64,000 nucleotides of DNA from Neocallimastix lanati (nom. inval.) (GCA_016946835.1 JACVTC010000055.1:85001-149000), one strand, 5' to 3'. Counted from the stretch's first letter, positions 13,455 through 26,697 are shown. Notes: a model not told the origin generated them from the letters alone. Numbers and translations: made by a program.

Positions 13455-13864
13455 TACATATATATAAATACATAAAAATTATTTTAATTTTTAAAAAAAA
13501 AAATATAAAAAATAAAAAATAAACGTATGAAAATTATCCTTATTAATAAATTAATATCGTTTTAGATTCCTTATATATATATAATTAAAAATTAAGAAAT
13601 TAAAAAAAAGAAAAAAAAAAAAAAAAAGCTATTATCTATAAAACTATATCAAATTATATAATATAAAATCAATTCATTATAAATTAACTAGTTTATATTT
13701 TAATATTACATTTAATATTACATATATATTTAATTATAAATATTTTTATATTTATTATTATTACTATTAAAAAAATATTTTTTTTTAAAAAGAGTCATAT
13801 ATTTAAAAATATTTAATGATTAAAAATAATATTAATAATTATAATAATAAAACAAAAAAAGAAA
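12048..13864. other. Spacer between TTC1 and ERT1-like genes
   Basis: Promoter side of TTC1 and 3' side of the ERT1-like gene. Mostly A/T homopolymers (poly-T at 12280-12297 and 12951-12979) and a tandem duplication at 13045-13430. No coding exon seen. Confidence 0.6.
13045..13430. repeat. Two-copy tandem duplication, period about 194 bp
   Basis: The block beginning ATTACTATTATTAA then AAAAATGATTTTTACTT at 13045 recurs at 13239. The block ending TGTCTTTATTAAGTTAAA near 13200-13217 recurs near 13410-13428. The copies have diverged by substitutions and small indels, so this is an old duplication rather than a satellite. Confidence 0.75.
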
Positions 13865-14171
13865 TTATTGAGAAAATTTTTCAAATAAAGGTAAAAAGTT
13901 TCCAACGATAGCCAAAGGTACATCAAATATATCTCTTTTAATTGTAAAGCAGAACGCGCAGGGAACTGTTGTTCCTTGATGTGATATTAAATTACAAGTT
14001 GTCATAACACATTGTTGTGAGGTATCGAAAGCAATTAAAGAAAACTGTTCCCAATATTCAACTGCTGATGAGTTATCCATTAACTATTATTATATCATTT
14101 TATATATTATTATTATTTTTCAATACATAATAATATTCATGTTAATATAAATATCAAGATCTCTCTCTCTC

Positions 14172-14202
<31 letters not shown>

Positions 14203-14501
14203 TTTTTATTTTTATTTTTTTTTTATTTTACTTTATTTAATTTACTTATTTATTTTATTTTATTTTATTTTATTTTTTAATTTTGTTTTATTTTATTTTA
14301 TTTTATTTTAAATATTTCATAAATTTACTTACTTCATATATATATGTCTTTTTACTTAGTAATTGATCACGAGGCCATTGTGTTAAAAGAGAAAACTCTT
14401 TCCCTACAAGAGCTATTTCTCCAGTTCTTCTCCATACAACAGTTGGGGTACCAGAAAAATTAATCAATTTTTCATATTCCTTTTTCAAAAATCATTTAAA
14501 T

Positions 14502-14557
<56 letters not shown>

Positions 14558-15091
14558 GATATATATATATATAATTAGATATTATTCTTAGTTTATAATT
14601 ATTAGTTTATATTAAAATATCCAAAGAAAAAAAATTTTTGGTTTAAATTTTATTTCTATGTTAAATTTGTGTCATTCTAAAATTATTATTATATTCACTA
14701 ATTATTAAACTGTTAATAATGTTAATTTCTTTATTTTTTTTAACACATCCACTTTTTTTTTTTTTTTAAAAAAATATTTAAAAATATTTAGGATTATTTA
14801 CGGTTAATGTACGTTGAAAACATTTTTCCATAAAAATTAAATCTTCTTCAGATAAATGAATTAAAATTGCCATAAAGGATGGTCTAAATTGTGCTAGAGC
14901 TCTACAAATACGTAATATATTTTTCTTTTCCATACTGATTATGATAACATTTATTTTTTTTACATTATAAATATTTAAAATATAAAATATAATATTATTA
15001 TAATATTGTAAAACTCATTAAATTAATGAATATTTACAAAAAAAAAAAAAATATTTAAAACATTCAAAAAAAAAAAAAAAAAAAAAAAAAA

Positions 15092-15164
<73 letters not shown>

Positions 15165-16493
15165 TAAATATATATGTACATACCATCCTTTAACATATTT
15201 AACTAAATGATGAAAACCTTCTTTATAATCATATGGTTTATTTACATTTCCGTATACTTCGGTTGTACTATTAAGATTACTTGGATTAAGTGGTGAAGGA
15301 AGCATACTTCCATTAATGGTATTATATAATCTTGTTGAATCACGAACAGAAGCAGCAATATTATTATTTTGTGAAATATTATTCATTCCTATATCTTGTA
15401 AAACAAACGGTGATGAAGGCGAGTTGGTATTGTTCATTGCATTTGCTTGAATCATATTTGATAATATTGAATATTCTAAATTTACAGTTTCTGAACCGAA
15501 ATTGAAATTTGATGGAAGGAAATTCGATATTGAAGGATCAACTTTTGTTGCATCTGATTGTAAAACTTGTGGTGTTGTACTTGCAGATGCTTTATTATAA
15601 TTTATATTATTTAAATTTTTAATTTAAATTAATGAAAAAGAAATGCAATTTTATATTAAATGAGAATTATTTTTACATTAAATAAGTATAAAAATATAGC
15701 GTTAATATATATATATATATAAGAATAAAAACTTTAATATAATATAAATTTACTTTTTATTACCTTGTAATAATAAATCTGAATTTTGTGCTAGGAAATT
15801 TGGAGTTTCTTCTTTTATTGTATCTTGGACATCAAGCAATGAAGGATTCGAAATTAATGGATTGCTTGTAGTTGCTATATAAATTAGCAACAATTATTGT
15901 ATATTTACATATTCATTTTATATTAATATTATAATTTTAGAAATTCAAAATAAAATAGTTGAAATTATAATTTTTAGGAAATGAATTTTACCGGTTGGTG
16001 TTAAATCTAAATCATCTAAATATTTTGCCTTTTTTCTAATTCCGTCAGTACAAGTAGCAGCAAGACCTCTTTTAATACAACGTGAACATGGTCTTGCTAT
16101 ATGATATAAACATCAAAAGAATAATTTATTATCGATTAAATATATATTAATAAATGAATTTTTTAATATGGATTTTTATATTATGAAAATATAATTATAT
16201 GTTATATATATATTATTTTTATTTTTTACTATTATTATTATTATTTTTTTTTTTTAAAAAAAATATTTATAAAATGTTTATAATATACCATCATCACATG
16301 TAAGATGTGCTTTTTGACAATGATAACATGCTCTTAAAGTTTTCTTTCGTTTACCTGTTGTTTGTGTATTTTTAACTTCAACATTTTGTTGTTTTGGTGT
16401 TGAAGCTTGTTGAGCTTGTTGTTGTTGTTGTTGCTGTTGCTGTTGTTGTAAAGTAATATTTAATTGTTGTTGTAAATTATTATTATCCGACAT
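13865..16493 (-). CDS. ERT1: ERT1/AcuK-like Zn2Cys6 transcription factor with PAS domain
   Basis: Fungal-type binuclear zinc cluster regulator; the ERT1/AcuK/AcuM family controls gluconeogenic genes. Seven exons. Exon 1 (16289-16493) has a poly-Gln stretch and a basic [19 protein letters not shown]; exon 2 (about 15993-16099) completes the cluster with [15 protein letters not shown] and GIRKKAKYL, so all six cysteines are present. After a low-complexity middle comes [18 protein letters not shown], then [34 protein letters not shown] with [12 protein letters not shown], and [20 protein letters not shown]: the ERT1-type PAS region in the family order. The last exon (13865-14081) starts [14 protein letters not shown] and ends FEKFSQ. 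The intron after VKYVKG carries poly-A and (AAT)n of about 130 bases. In an anaerobe, the gluconeogenic role is an open question. Confidence 0.88.
14501..14556. repeat. (AAT)n microsatellite in ERT1 intron
   Basis: About 18 copies of the trinucleotide within an intron of the ERT1-like gene, followed by a short TA run. Confidence 0.9.
15068..15163. repeat. Poly-A plus (AAT)n tract in ERT1 intron
   Basis: About 25 A followed by about 23 AAT units. On the minus (gene) strand this becomes (ATT)n then poly-T and lies inside the intron just before the PAS exon at 14820-14935, so it probably serves as an extreme pyrimidine tract. Confidence 0.85.
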
Positions 16494-17656
16494 TTTTTAT
16501 AATTGTTATTATTATTATATTAAATTATAAACGAAATTTCGAAATCTATTTTTTTAAAAGACTTTAAATATATTTATTTTGAAAGGCTTTTCCCGCTAAT
16601 TATTAATTTTTAATTAAAAAATAACTGGTAAATGTGTATAAAGTTAAAATTAATAATTAGTTTAAAGTTAAATATAAATTTGGATTTTGTAATTTGTTAA
16701 TTTGTATAAAAATTAATTAAAATTTCATTTTAAAAAATACTTAAATAATAAATATAATATGTAATATTAGTATGTTAAAAAAAAAAAAAAAATAAATATA
16801 AACATTAATTTAAATTTCAAATTAAAATTATCTTTTATATAAAAAAGTTTTAATGCGTTAATTATACTTCGAAATTTATAATATTATAATTCTATATATA
16901 TATATATATATGTATTCTTATTTTATTGCATATATTATTATTATTACTTTCTTTTTTTTTTTTTTTTTTTTTTTTGCATTTATCAATTTTACAATTTTAA
17001 AATAATATTACTTAATTTTTTTTTCAATTCTAATAAAAAAAAATAATAAGGAAAAGAAAACAATAATATTTACAACAAAAAAGAAGTACGTAATTAATAT
17101 ATAGTTAATAAAAAAAAAAAAAAAAGTAAAGTAAAATTAAATAAAATAGTTGATTAAAAAAAAAAAAAAAAAATTACTTTTTCTTTATTAGTTGTATTAT
17201 TATTATTTTTGATTATATTTTTAATTTCAATATATAAAATTTATTTATTAATATTTTAAATCTTTTAATAAATGTTTTTTTTAATAAATAATAATAATTT
17301 TTTTTTTTTTTTTTTTTTTTTTTTCTTTTATAGAAGAAATGTTAATTTTACATATTTTCGTTTATATTATGTTTAGTATAAAAAAAAAATAAAAGAAATT
17401 TTATAAAAAAAAAGTGTATGAATTAAATATTATTTACAAATTTTTATATAATTAATTAAATATATAGAATTTAATCTAATCTTATTTATTATTAAAAATA
17501 TTAATTCAATTTTATTAAAATTAAATAAATACATCAATTAATAAATAAATAAAATAAATATAAAAATATAAATAATAATGAAAATAAAAATTTAAAAATG
17601 TATTACATAATTTATATTAGGAAGTTTCATACAAATATGAAATATTTATATTAAAA

Positions 17657-17770
<114 letters not shown>

Positions 17771-17789
17771 CAATAAATTTTGGGTAAAA

Positions 17790-18016
17790 ATTTTATATTC
17801 AAGAGCTAATACGAATCACCATAGACTCCGAGAAAAAGTACTAGAAAAAATATTAACAATAATATGTATGTCAGAGCACCAATGCTGAACACTCAGTAAG
17901 GCTGTCCAGAAGGGACAATATCTGCTTATATGAAAATATGTGACTACCTCAATATTCCAACTGTCTCTGATGAGGGACTGAAACGATGGGTTGAAACCAA
18001 GGGTTGTATACACTGA
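17790..18016 (-). mobile_element. SINE-like interspersed element, family B/C/D copy
   Basis: GC-richer island without gene content. Its core GAGCACCAATGCTGAACACT then CAGTAAGGCTGTCCAG lines up with GAGCGCCAATGC..AGTAACTGTAAGGCAGTCCAG in 24806-24850, and the later GATGAGGGACTGAAACGATG lines up with GATAAGGGATGTAGTAATAA there. The copies keep order and spacing, so this is a dispersed family. It sits directly after the (AAAT)n tract. Whether that tract is the element's own tail or the target is not decided. Confidence 0.5.
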
Positions 18017-18489
18017 AAATAAAAAAAAAAAAAAAAATTCAGAAATAACCAAAGTTGAAAAATATGAAAAAATTTTTCTTATATTTACTATTTTAAAATA
18101 TAGATTGACAGTAATTTTCGTTATTATCTGTCAATTTTTTTTTTTTTTTTTTTTAGACTTGAAAGAGAATATATTTCCAGTGCTTTATTAAATAGATAAT
18201 TATTTTTTAAGTATTACATTTTTTATTTTTAAAAAAATTATCAGCTAGATAACAGATTCAAATATAAAACGCAAAAAAATAACATAAAACAAAAAACAAA
18301 AAAAAAAACAAAAAACAAAAAACAATAAAAAGCCCTATCATAATGAGTTAAAAATAAAATAAATAATAGTTAATGTATAATAAAAAGAAAAGGTTTAAAT
18401 AAAATAAATAAAATGTATAATAATTAATAAAATTATAAATAATAAATGAAATATCAATTAAAAATAAAAATATATATAAATTTCAATTA

Positions 18490-18534
<45 letters not shown>

Positions 18535-18983
18535 TTTGTATATATATTTTTATAAATGCATTTATTATTTATTATTTTTATTTTTACAATATATATTAAT
18601 TTGTTATATAAATACTTTAACATAAATTTTTTTTTAATTATTTCATATTAGATTTTAAATATTAATTTTTTTTATGTACTTCAAATTAATGAATAACATT
18701 TGTATTAATATTTAAAACTCATAATTATTTTTTAAAATTAAAAAAAGTAAAGATTTTTTTTAAATAATTATATATTTATATATATTATTATTATTATTTA
18801 TTGATGATTTTTAATATTAATATTTTAAATTGTATTTATTATTATTATATTATTATTATTAATTATTAAATATTTAGATGTTTTAAGTTTTTAATATGAA
18901 TTATTAAGTATTAAAATTTTTTCTTTATTCTTATTTTATATTTTTATTATTATTATATTTTTTATGTTTGTAAATTAATGCTC

Positions 18984-19014
<31 letters not shown>

Positions 19015-19177
19015 ATTTTATTTTATTTTATTTATTTATTTTTTTTTATTTTTATTTTTTTTTTTTTTTGATTTCTATATTAATATAAATATTTTCCTTT
19101 TTTCATTTTAAGTTTTTATATAAATATTTTATTAATTTTATTTTAGATAATATAATATTTATATGAATTATTAATAA

Positions 19178-21297
19178 TTAAAGACTTAATCGTCTTCCAA
19201 TTTTACTTTCATTTTCCTTAATGATTTCAAAATTTTCATCAATATCCATCATAACAGAAGTCGAAAAATATAAAGATATCAAAAGAATAACAATTTCAAT
19301 AGTAGCTATATAGATTATTATATTTTATATAAATATTTAAATAGATTATTATTTATTTTAATAATTTAAAATATTATAATATATTTTTTCAAATTACCAA
19401 ATCCTGTTAAAGATATTCTTACAGCTTTAAATTCATTTTCACTGAAAATAAAGTATATCATATATGTAGAGAATATAATGAAAATCATATCAGTAAGAAT
19501 ATAGATTACCATTAAAAATTTACTTTGTTTCCTTATCTATTATTAATTGATAACAAATAAAATTTTATAAAATTTAATTATTAATAATTTATTTATCATT
19601 TATTTATTTATATTTTTTTAATGTTTATGTATAAATTTATTATTATTTTATTTATTCATTTCTTTTTCAATATGTTTAATATTTACAGTGAAATATCCAC
19701 AAATGATATTAATTATTAAAATTATTGATAAGGCATACGTAGCATAACTTCTTATAATAGTAGAAATACTTTCAAGTATGTCATTCCATTCAATTATTGC
19801 ATTATTATTAATAAATAAAACACACTTTTTTTTTTTGAGGAAGAAAATATAATATAAAATAAAATAAAATAAAATAAAATAAAAAAAAAGGAAAAAAAAA
19901 ATTTATTCATTAATATATTGTTTAGAATTTATTTGATTTAAGAAAAGATTCTCATTAATAGATTATTAAAAAATGATTAATAATTTACTTGTGCGATAAT
20001 TCCAAAAATAAAGAAAATCTTAAACTTTAAAACAATTCCAAATTTATATCTTCTCTTTAAAATAGCTATTATTTATTATAAATATTTAACAATATTTTAA
20101 TTTAATTATCATTTTTATAAATAAATTAAATTTAATATTTCCTTTAAATGAATTTACCAGTTTTTTTGATATCAGCACCAACGTTTCTATAAATATTCCA
20201 ACCAAATTTTTTAAATAAGAAGAAACTCATAATCAATAAAGCTAAGGCACTAAATGACAATACTGATGCTATAGCAATTACAAAACCAAATATTCTATTT
20301 TAAAAATAAAATATTAAAATATTTTTATATATATAAGTTAATATCAATAGATCAATAACAATATTAATTTTATTATATTTTATAAAATTTCTACATACTG
20401 TTTGTATTTGTCAGTTTCCCAATAATTTATCAACTCATTATCATTACTTGATTTAATCTCATCAGTGATACTAATCTTATCGAATAAATTTTTAGTTTGA
20501 AAGATTTGAATACAAGAATATCCAGAGATAATAAAATTGAAAATACTGATTGTAATCAATTGAATTGAACTTGAAATTCTGAAACTATCATAATATATAA
20601 TTAAAACGAATATTTGTGCTACAATAAAAATTAATTGATAGATAATTAAACATTTCGATTGATTATAATTTTTATCAAACTCGTTTGTTGTATTAAATTT
20701 ATCACTTTCATAAATCACCTTAATATCATGGAATTTAAAGTAAAAATACTTATAATTAATAAAAAGTAATGTTTCTAAAATTACAATTACTATAACTTGT
20801 ACAATAATAAATATTAAGGTCCATTTAGATAGTTTGTTTTGTTTAAACATTGATTTTAAATTTGGAACTACATCCAAAAATCCATATTTTGACGATTGTT
20901 TATTTTGATAGAAATTATTATTAAAATCAGAATAATTTGAATTATTAGGAATTGGATTAATCATATTGATATTATGACTACTTGGTAAAGATTGGGCATA
21001 ATTATTTATTGGTTGCATCGACAAATCACCAGTATTACTACTATTCATTCTTTGTTGGGGAACTCTTGGATAACTTGGGACTGGATTTGGTCTACTCATA
21101 GAAGAATAATAATTATTCTGTGGTTGAGAAACACTACCATATGGGTTTCCATTTTGAACAGGTACTGGCACATTTGGGGTATATATTGAAGATCGAATTT
21201 GTGAACTATTCGTATATTGATTTGTTATTTTGTGGTCTAAGGCCACATCAAAAGAAGCCAATCTTGGTGGACATCCTGGTTGGTTATTTTTATCCAT
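19178..21297 (-). CDS. UPF0658 Golgi-type multi-spanning membrane protein
   Basis: Six exons. The largest (about 20396-21297) starts MDKNNQPGCPPRLASFD, runs through about 140 residues rich in Pro, Asn, Ser and Tyr, then gives hydrophobic segments (WTLIFIIVQVIVIVILETLL; LIIYQLIFIVAQIFVLIIYY; ISIFNFIISGYSCIQIFQ). Later exons add ASVLSFSALALLIMSFFLF, KKFGWNIYRNVGADIKK, YKFGIVLKFKIFFIFGII and more, so about seven to eight membrane spans, ending GRRLSL. The FGW..YR.VGAD and RYKFGIVLKFKIFFF motifs match the fungal UPF0658 Golgi apparatus membrane proteins. The biochemical function is unknown in that family. The ATG is the only one ahead of the cytoplasmic N-region. Confidence 0.8.
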
Positions 21298-21839
21298 ATT
21301 TATTTTTCAAAATTTTGTTATTTATATTTATATATATATATTTTTTTTTAAACTTTAATTTTATAAATAGTTAATTTTTATTATATATATTATTTCCAAA
21401 AATAAATAAAAAAATAAATAGTTATAAAAGTTCTATATTTTATAATGGTTATTAATCATAAACGATTAGGTTAATACAAAACGTTTTTATATTTACAAAT
21501 ATTTTCTTATTGTATTATAAAAAACTTAAAATAAATATAAAATATTTATTTTAATATTTATTTATATATTTAGAGAATATTTTATTTACTTTATATTATT
21601 TTATTTACTTTAATTTTCATGTCAAACAAAAATTAAGTTTTATATAAAATAAATATAATATTATTTTTATTTTTTATTTATGTTCACTATACTTTTTTTT
21701 TTTAATTTTACTTTACTTAATTCATTTAAATTAATATTTATTTATTTATTTTTTCTTTTATTATAATTATTATTATTGTTGAGTGATTTATTGTTTATTT
21801 TAAAATTTTAATTTTATATTATTTTTTAATTATTTTATA

Positions 21840-21880
<41 letters not shown>

Positions 21881-23649
21881 ATTTGAATGAAATTATATTG
21901 CTTTTTTAAAATATTAATATTGATGAATGTATGAAAGTATATATTTAATTCTACTTTAAGATATTTATAAATGAAATCTAATATATAAAATTCTTTCCCT
22001 TTTTTTTCTTAATATTTGTTGATTTGTTTATTTGATTTATTGATTAAATTTTTATTAAAATAAAAATAAATAAAATAAAAAAAAATAAATAAATATACAA
22101 ATATTAAAAGAAAAGATTTAAAATATTATTTAATAAATAAATATTAAATACAATTCGGTTTTATATATAAAAATAAATAATTTATATACTATTTTTAATT
22201 GATATTATTTATTTTAATAAATAGTAATTAATATTATTAAATTTAATCTTCACTGTTTAATTATGCTAAAGTAAAACGATTCTTTTTTTTTAAATTAAAA
22301 AAAAAAATAAAAGGAAAAAGTAAAATAGAAACTATTTTATTTAATTAATATATATTTTTATTGTTCTTATTTTATTCTAATTTTAATTTATTTATTAATA
22401 ATTTTCTTTGTTATTTATTATTATTTTTTTTATTTTTTTATTTTTTATTTTTTAAAATTTTAATGGTATTGGTTAATGATAATATGAGTTATACAGTAAT
22501 AAATTAAAAATTTTTTATACCGTTACATATGACACATAGGTTTTACAATTATTATAAATTTTAAGCCACATTATATAAATATACATATAATTATTTAATA
22601 ATTTTATATACATTATAATTATTTGAGCCATAATACATATATAGTTAATATATTTAGATAATCAAATAAATAATTAATTTATTAATAATAATTTTTCAAG
22701 ATGTTACAAAAACTGAAAAAAAAAAAAAAAAAAAACATTAAATCAAGAAATATATTATTAATATATATTAATATATATAGAAAAAGGGATTAACAATAAA
22801 TTTTATATTGATAAAATTTTCCTAAAAATACAAAATATTGTATGAAAAAAAATTTAATAAGTATAATTTATTAATAAATATAATAATAATATATGACACT
22901 ACATTATACATAACATATTATTTATATAATATATTGTACCTTTATTTTTAATAAACTTTGAATATTTAAATAATATATGGTAATGGTCTTATCAATAAAT
23001 CCATATATAGTAATTAATTTAACCGTTTCAAATTAATAATAAAAATTGAACTTATACATATATTTATCTATTAACTATTTATTTATTTATTAATTATTTA
23101 TTTATTATTTAATTATTATCTATTTATTAATATACTTATTATTTATTATTAAAAAAATTGCAATACAAATATCAAATTTATTTATTTTATTATTATTTTT
23201 TCTTTTGGTATACTTTTAATTAATGAATTAATGATCTAATAAATATAAACAAAGAATGTATCAAAATTTTTTTGTTTTTAGATATATATTAATTAAATGT
23301 AAATATATAAATTAATACTTCTATTTCGTTTTATTTTTATTAAATGTTTATAAGATTTATTTATTTATCTTTATTTTTTTCTTTATATAGTTTATTTATT
23401 TAGAATTTTCTACAAAAAAATTTTTTATGATATTTAATAAATGTTTGATTATTCATATAAATGTTTAAATTGTTTATATGAATTATTTGATAATAAATTA
23501 AGCTACAAAAAAAAAATTACATATACATTTAATATTCCTTTTACAATATTCATATTAATATTAATAAGAATATTTTATTTTTATTACTACAGTAATTATT
23601 TAAAGCTAAAAATATTAAGTAAGAAATAATTGAAATTTTTTAATAATTA

Positions 23650-23945
23650 GTGTATTGGAAAGTCTTTCTAGTTTTTATTCTCATGGTAAATATTTCTGTT
23701 GTTAGACTATAAAATTACTAGTGCAGAGAGCAATTAATCTGTGAGAGGATTAGTGTAGCTGTTGCTCCCTTGACAATGGTTTAAGAGATCACGGAAAAGA
23801 AGCCCCATCATAGTAAAACGGTGTATAAAGAATGTCTTTCATATTAGCCTAAACAGTATGAGGAAGAATCCTATGAGAGTCTGATACGTTTAAGGGAGAA
23901 ACTGGAAACCTGATTGTCCTCCTTTCATGTTAATCCCAATCCAAT
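23650..23945 (+). mobile_element. SINE-like interspersed element, family A copy 2
   Basis: About 295 bases, opposite in orientation to the element at 5108-5540 and similar along most of it: shared pieces include GAGGATTAGTGTAG, TGGTTTAAGAGAT, GAATGTCTTT with ATATTAG, and GTTAATCCCA. The block of about 130 bases carrying the tRNA-like head in copy 1 is missing here. The right end runs into a (TA)n stretch flanked by CCAAT/ATTGG, which may be the element's tail. Confidence 0.55.
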
Positions 23946-24039
23946 ATATATATATATATTGGAACATGAAAAATGACTATAAAAAGTAAATTATATATAT
24001 TTTTATTTTAATTTTTTTTTAATTTAAAAATATCATTAA

Positions 24040-24214
24040 AAATAATAAAATAATAAAATAATAAAATAATAAAATAATAAAATAATAAAATAATAAAATA
24101 ATAAAATAATAAAATAATAAAATAATAAAATAATAAAATAATAAAATAATAAAATAATAAAATAATAAAATAATAAAATAATAAAATAATAAAATAATAA
24201 AATAATAAAATAAA
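24040..24214. repeat. (AATAAAAT)n octamer satellite
   Basis: About 22 near-perfect copies of an eight-base unit. The same unit occurs in reverse complement at about 37040-37112. Confidence 0.93.
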
Positions 24215-24386
24215 ATTAAAATAAAAATAAAAGTAATAAATAAAACTTTTTCATATAATTATTTTTACAGAAATATTTATTCTTTAAAGTATATGTGAAG
24301 GGTTAGTATTCTTCATTGATAGAATTAAGGAATGTTAAATTGTTTTAACTTTTAGTTTTTTTCTTATTTAAATGGATATTTTTAAA

Positions 24387-24387
24387 A

Positions 24388-24434
<47 letters not shown>
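24387..24434. repeat. (AAAT)n microsatellite
   Basis: About 12 copies of AAAT/AATA, 290 bases before the interspersed element at 24727. Confidence 0.9.
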
Positions 24435-24726
24435 ATTCGAGTATTTGTATTACATTTCTTTTAATTAATTTTTTTAAAATAAAATGAATAAGATTTTAAA
24501 AAGACCATATTTTTTTTATTTTATTCCATTTTTTTGACTTTAAATGAACTTTATTTAATTCAATTTAATATTAATGGCTAGAGGGCTTTTTATATTTTTT
24601 TAACTTTCATAGAAATGATTCAAACTAATATAAAGTTTTAATTATTTATAATCAGGGAAATTTTTATTAAATGAAAAAATGTAATAATGAACTAAAGATT
24701 TTATTTATTTAAAAATTATTACAATA

Positions 24727-24962
24727 TATATATCCTGGAGATTGTGGCTGCAAGACCCAATTGTAAGATTATCGTACAATGACAAGCAGTATTTATACTC
24801 GGGTAAGGAGCGCCAATGCAGAGTAACTGTAAGGCAGTCCAGCAGGAACAGGACCACCTACTAAGTAGGATGTTAGATAAGGGATGTAGTAATAAACCAT
24901 TGTGTGTCTACGGATGTGCAGCTGGGGAGAAATCCTGCTATGGTCGTTAAAAATATTGACCA
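24727..24962 (-). mobile_element. SINE-like interspersed element, family B/C/D copy
   Basis: About 235 bases with near-balanced composition in an AT desert. Shares the ordered core GAGCGCCAATGC / GTAAGGCAGTCCAG / GATAAGGGAT with 17790-18016 and, more weakly, 8490-8765. There is no open frame. The core also resembles GAGCGCTAATTCCGAGTA in the tRNA-like block of the family A copy at 5108-5540. Confidence 0.5.
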
Positions 24963-25267
24963 AAAAAAATGAATTATTTTTATTTTTGTATTAAATTATT
25001 AATTTAATAAATAAATAAATAAATAAAATTTATAATAATAAGAATTATATATATGTTTAAATTATATTAATAATAGTAATAGTAATAAATAGAAATATAA
25101 ATTTAAATTATAATTTGATTTAATACTACTATTAACCTTTATACTTCACATACATTCTTCATAATCAAAAAAGGTATATTTATTTTTAGTATTGATAGAT
25201 AATACTGTACTTGCGAATGAATCAGATACTTTGATACTTCTCCTTGAGAATGAGGTATAGTATTATA

Positions 25268-25313
<46 letters not shown>

Positions 25314-25729
25314 CTTTGTTTGTAATAAATAAATTGACTGATGGGGAAATACTATTAGTTTCTTTCGACTTTTTTAATTTTAATAAAATTTTTTCAGTTA
25401 ACTTATAAGATTAATAATATTTTAATCACTATCATTTTAAATTAATACTTTTATTCCTTTTTTAAAATGATAAAAATTGGTATTATTTTAAATCTAGATT
25501 TTTAAGATTCTTTTATTAATTAGTTCATTGTTTTATTTAATGTTAATTGTTATTTTCTTAAGATTATATTATTAAATTATGATATATGATTAATTATAAA
25601 AAGAAAATATATATATATATATTTCATAAGAATAGAAAAATAAAAATAACATATATAATTTATATAAATCTTAATTACAAATTATCAATAAATATTATAT
25701 ATAATACATATATATTATTATTTTATTTA

Positions 25730-25766
<37 letters not shown>

Positions 25767-26115
25767 TTTAAAAATTTTTAATTACTTGTAATATAATAAT
25801 AAGGATGATATTTTTCATTTGTATTTTTTATAAAGTTTTTTTTTTTTTTTTTTTTCTTATTTTATTTGTTATTGGTGAAATTCTATATCTTTATGATAAA
25901 TTTTGTTTTAAAAAATTTATTTCAATTGGATATATTAATGATATATGAATTTATTTTATTTTAAATATTGAGTAAAGATATATAATGAAAGTAATTATAT
26001 ATAAATACTATTTTAAATTATAAATTAAATTAGAATTAGCCTAAACATGATACATTTATAATTTTTAAAAATATTTTAATTTCAATTTATAAAAATTTCT
26101 TCATATTTTAATGCT

Positions 26116-26146
<31 letters not shown>

Positions 26147-26179
26147 GCAAATAGATAATATTAATTTTTAGTTAATTGC

Positions 26180-26193
26180 TTTTTTTAACCATA
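26180..26193. repeat. Left target-site duplication of SINE
   Basis: TTTTTTTAACCATA immediately before the element start; matches 26688-26701 (TTTTTTTAACTATA) at 13 of 14 bases. Confidence 0.6.
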
Positions 26194-26651
26194 TTGATTT
26201 AGTCGGTTAGAATAATACAGGTTACTGTAGTGGCCGGGGTTCGAATAATCGATATGGTACTAAATAAGTAAATGCTGAGGTTTTATATTCCGGGTATCAT
26301 GCAACCACAGTGGTATCCAAAAGGCTTTCTCTTGACATCTTATTCACCCAACCCTGATACTACGTTATGACTTAATCATAGACCTTGATAACGTCTCTCG
26401 TTAATTCCATAGGAATTAGGACAGACGAATTCCAACACGCCAGTGATTACACCCACAAGGGGGAGAGTGAACGGTTCCCTTTCTGATGTTTGTGGTTAAT
26501 GGTGATATATGTAGGAATGTATAGGGAGTTTAACTCTGGGAAGACATGTAACGACGTGTTATGAACGGCAACACTGCACTGGTATGCCAAATATCATCAC
26601 ACTTTCAGTAATAACTATTGGGGCACTAATGGTAGATGAGTACACAGTATA

Positions 26652-26687
<36 letters not shown>
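26194..26687 (+). mobile_element. tRNA-derived SINE with TA tail
   Basis: About 490 bases of GC-richer sequence. The head reads GATTTAGTCGGTTAGAATAA (A-box-like: TAGTCGGTTAG), and 31 bases on GCCGGGGTTCGAATAATCG (B-box-like: GGTTCGAAT), the order and spacing of an internal RNA polymerase III promoter from a tRNA. The head cannot fold as an intact tRNA because the anticodon arm is wrong, so it is a tRNA relative, not a tRNA gene. The body is unrelated to tRNA and contains no open frame. It ends in a (TA)n run and is bracketed by an imperfect 14-base direct repeat (26180-26193 and 26688-26701), as expected for LINE-driven insertion. Confidence 0.65.

Positions 26688-26697
<10 letters not shown>

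Noticed and set aside
17950-18010. Hammerhead ribozyme-like core (CTGATGA..GAAAC) in the 17790-18016 element
   Set aside because: Stem II would have only two weak pairs, no NUH cleavage site with paired stems I/III can be drawn, and the related copy at 24727-24962 does not keep the motif.
23441-23629. 62-residue plus-strand open frame with Tyr/Phe/Ile/Lys
   Set aside because: Composition is that of random AT-rich spacer; no family resemblance, no splice partners.
26194-26265. tRNA gene
   Set aside because: A- and B-box-like motifs are present but the anticodon arm and acceptor stem do not form, and the sequence continues as a longer element; better read as a SINE head.
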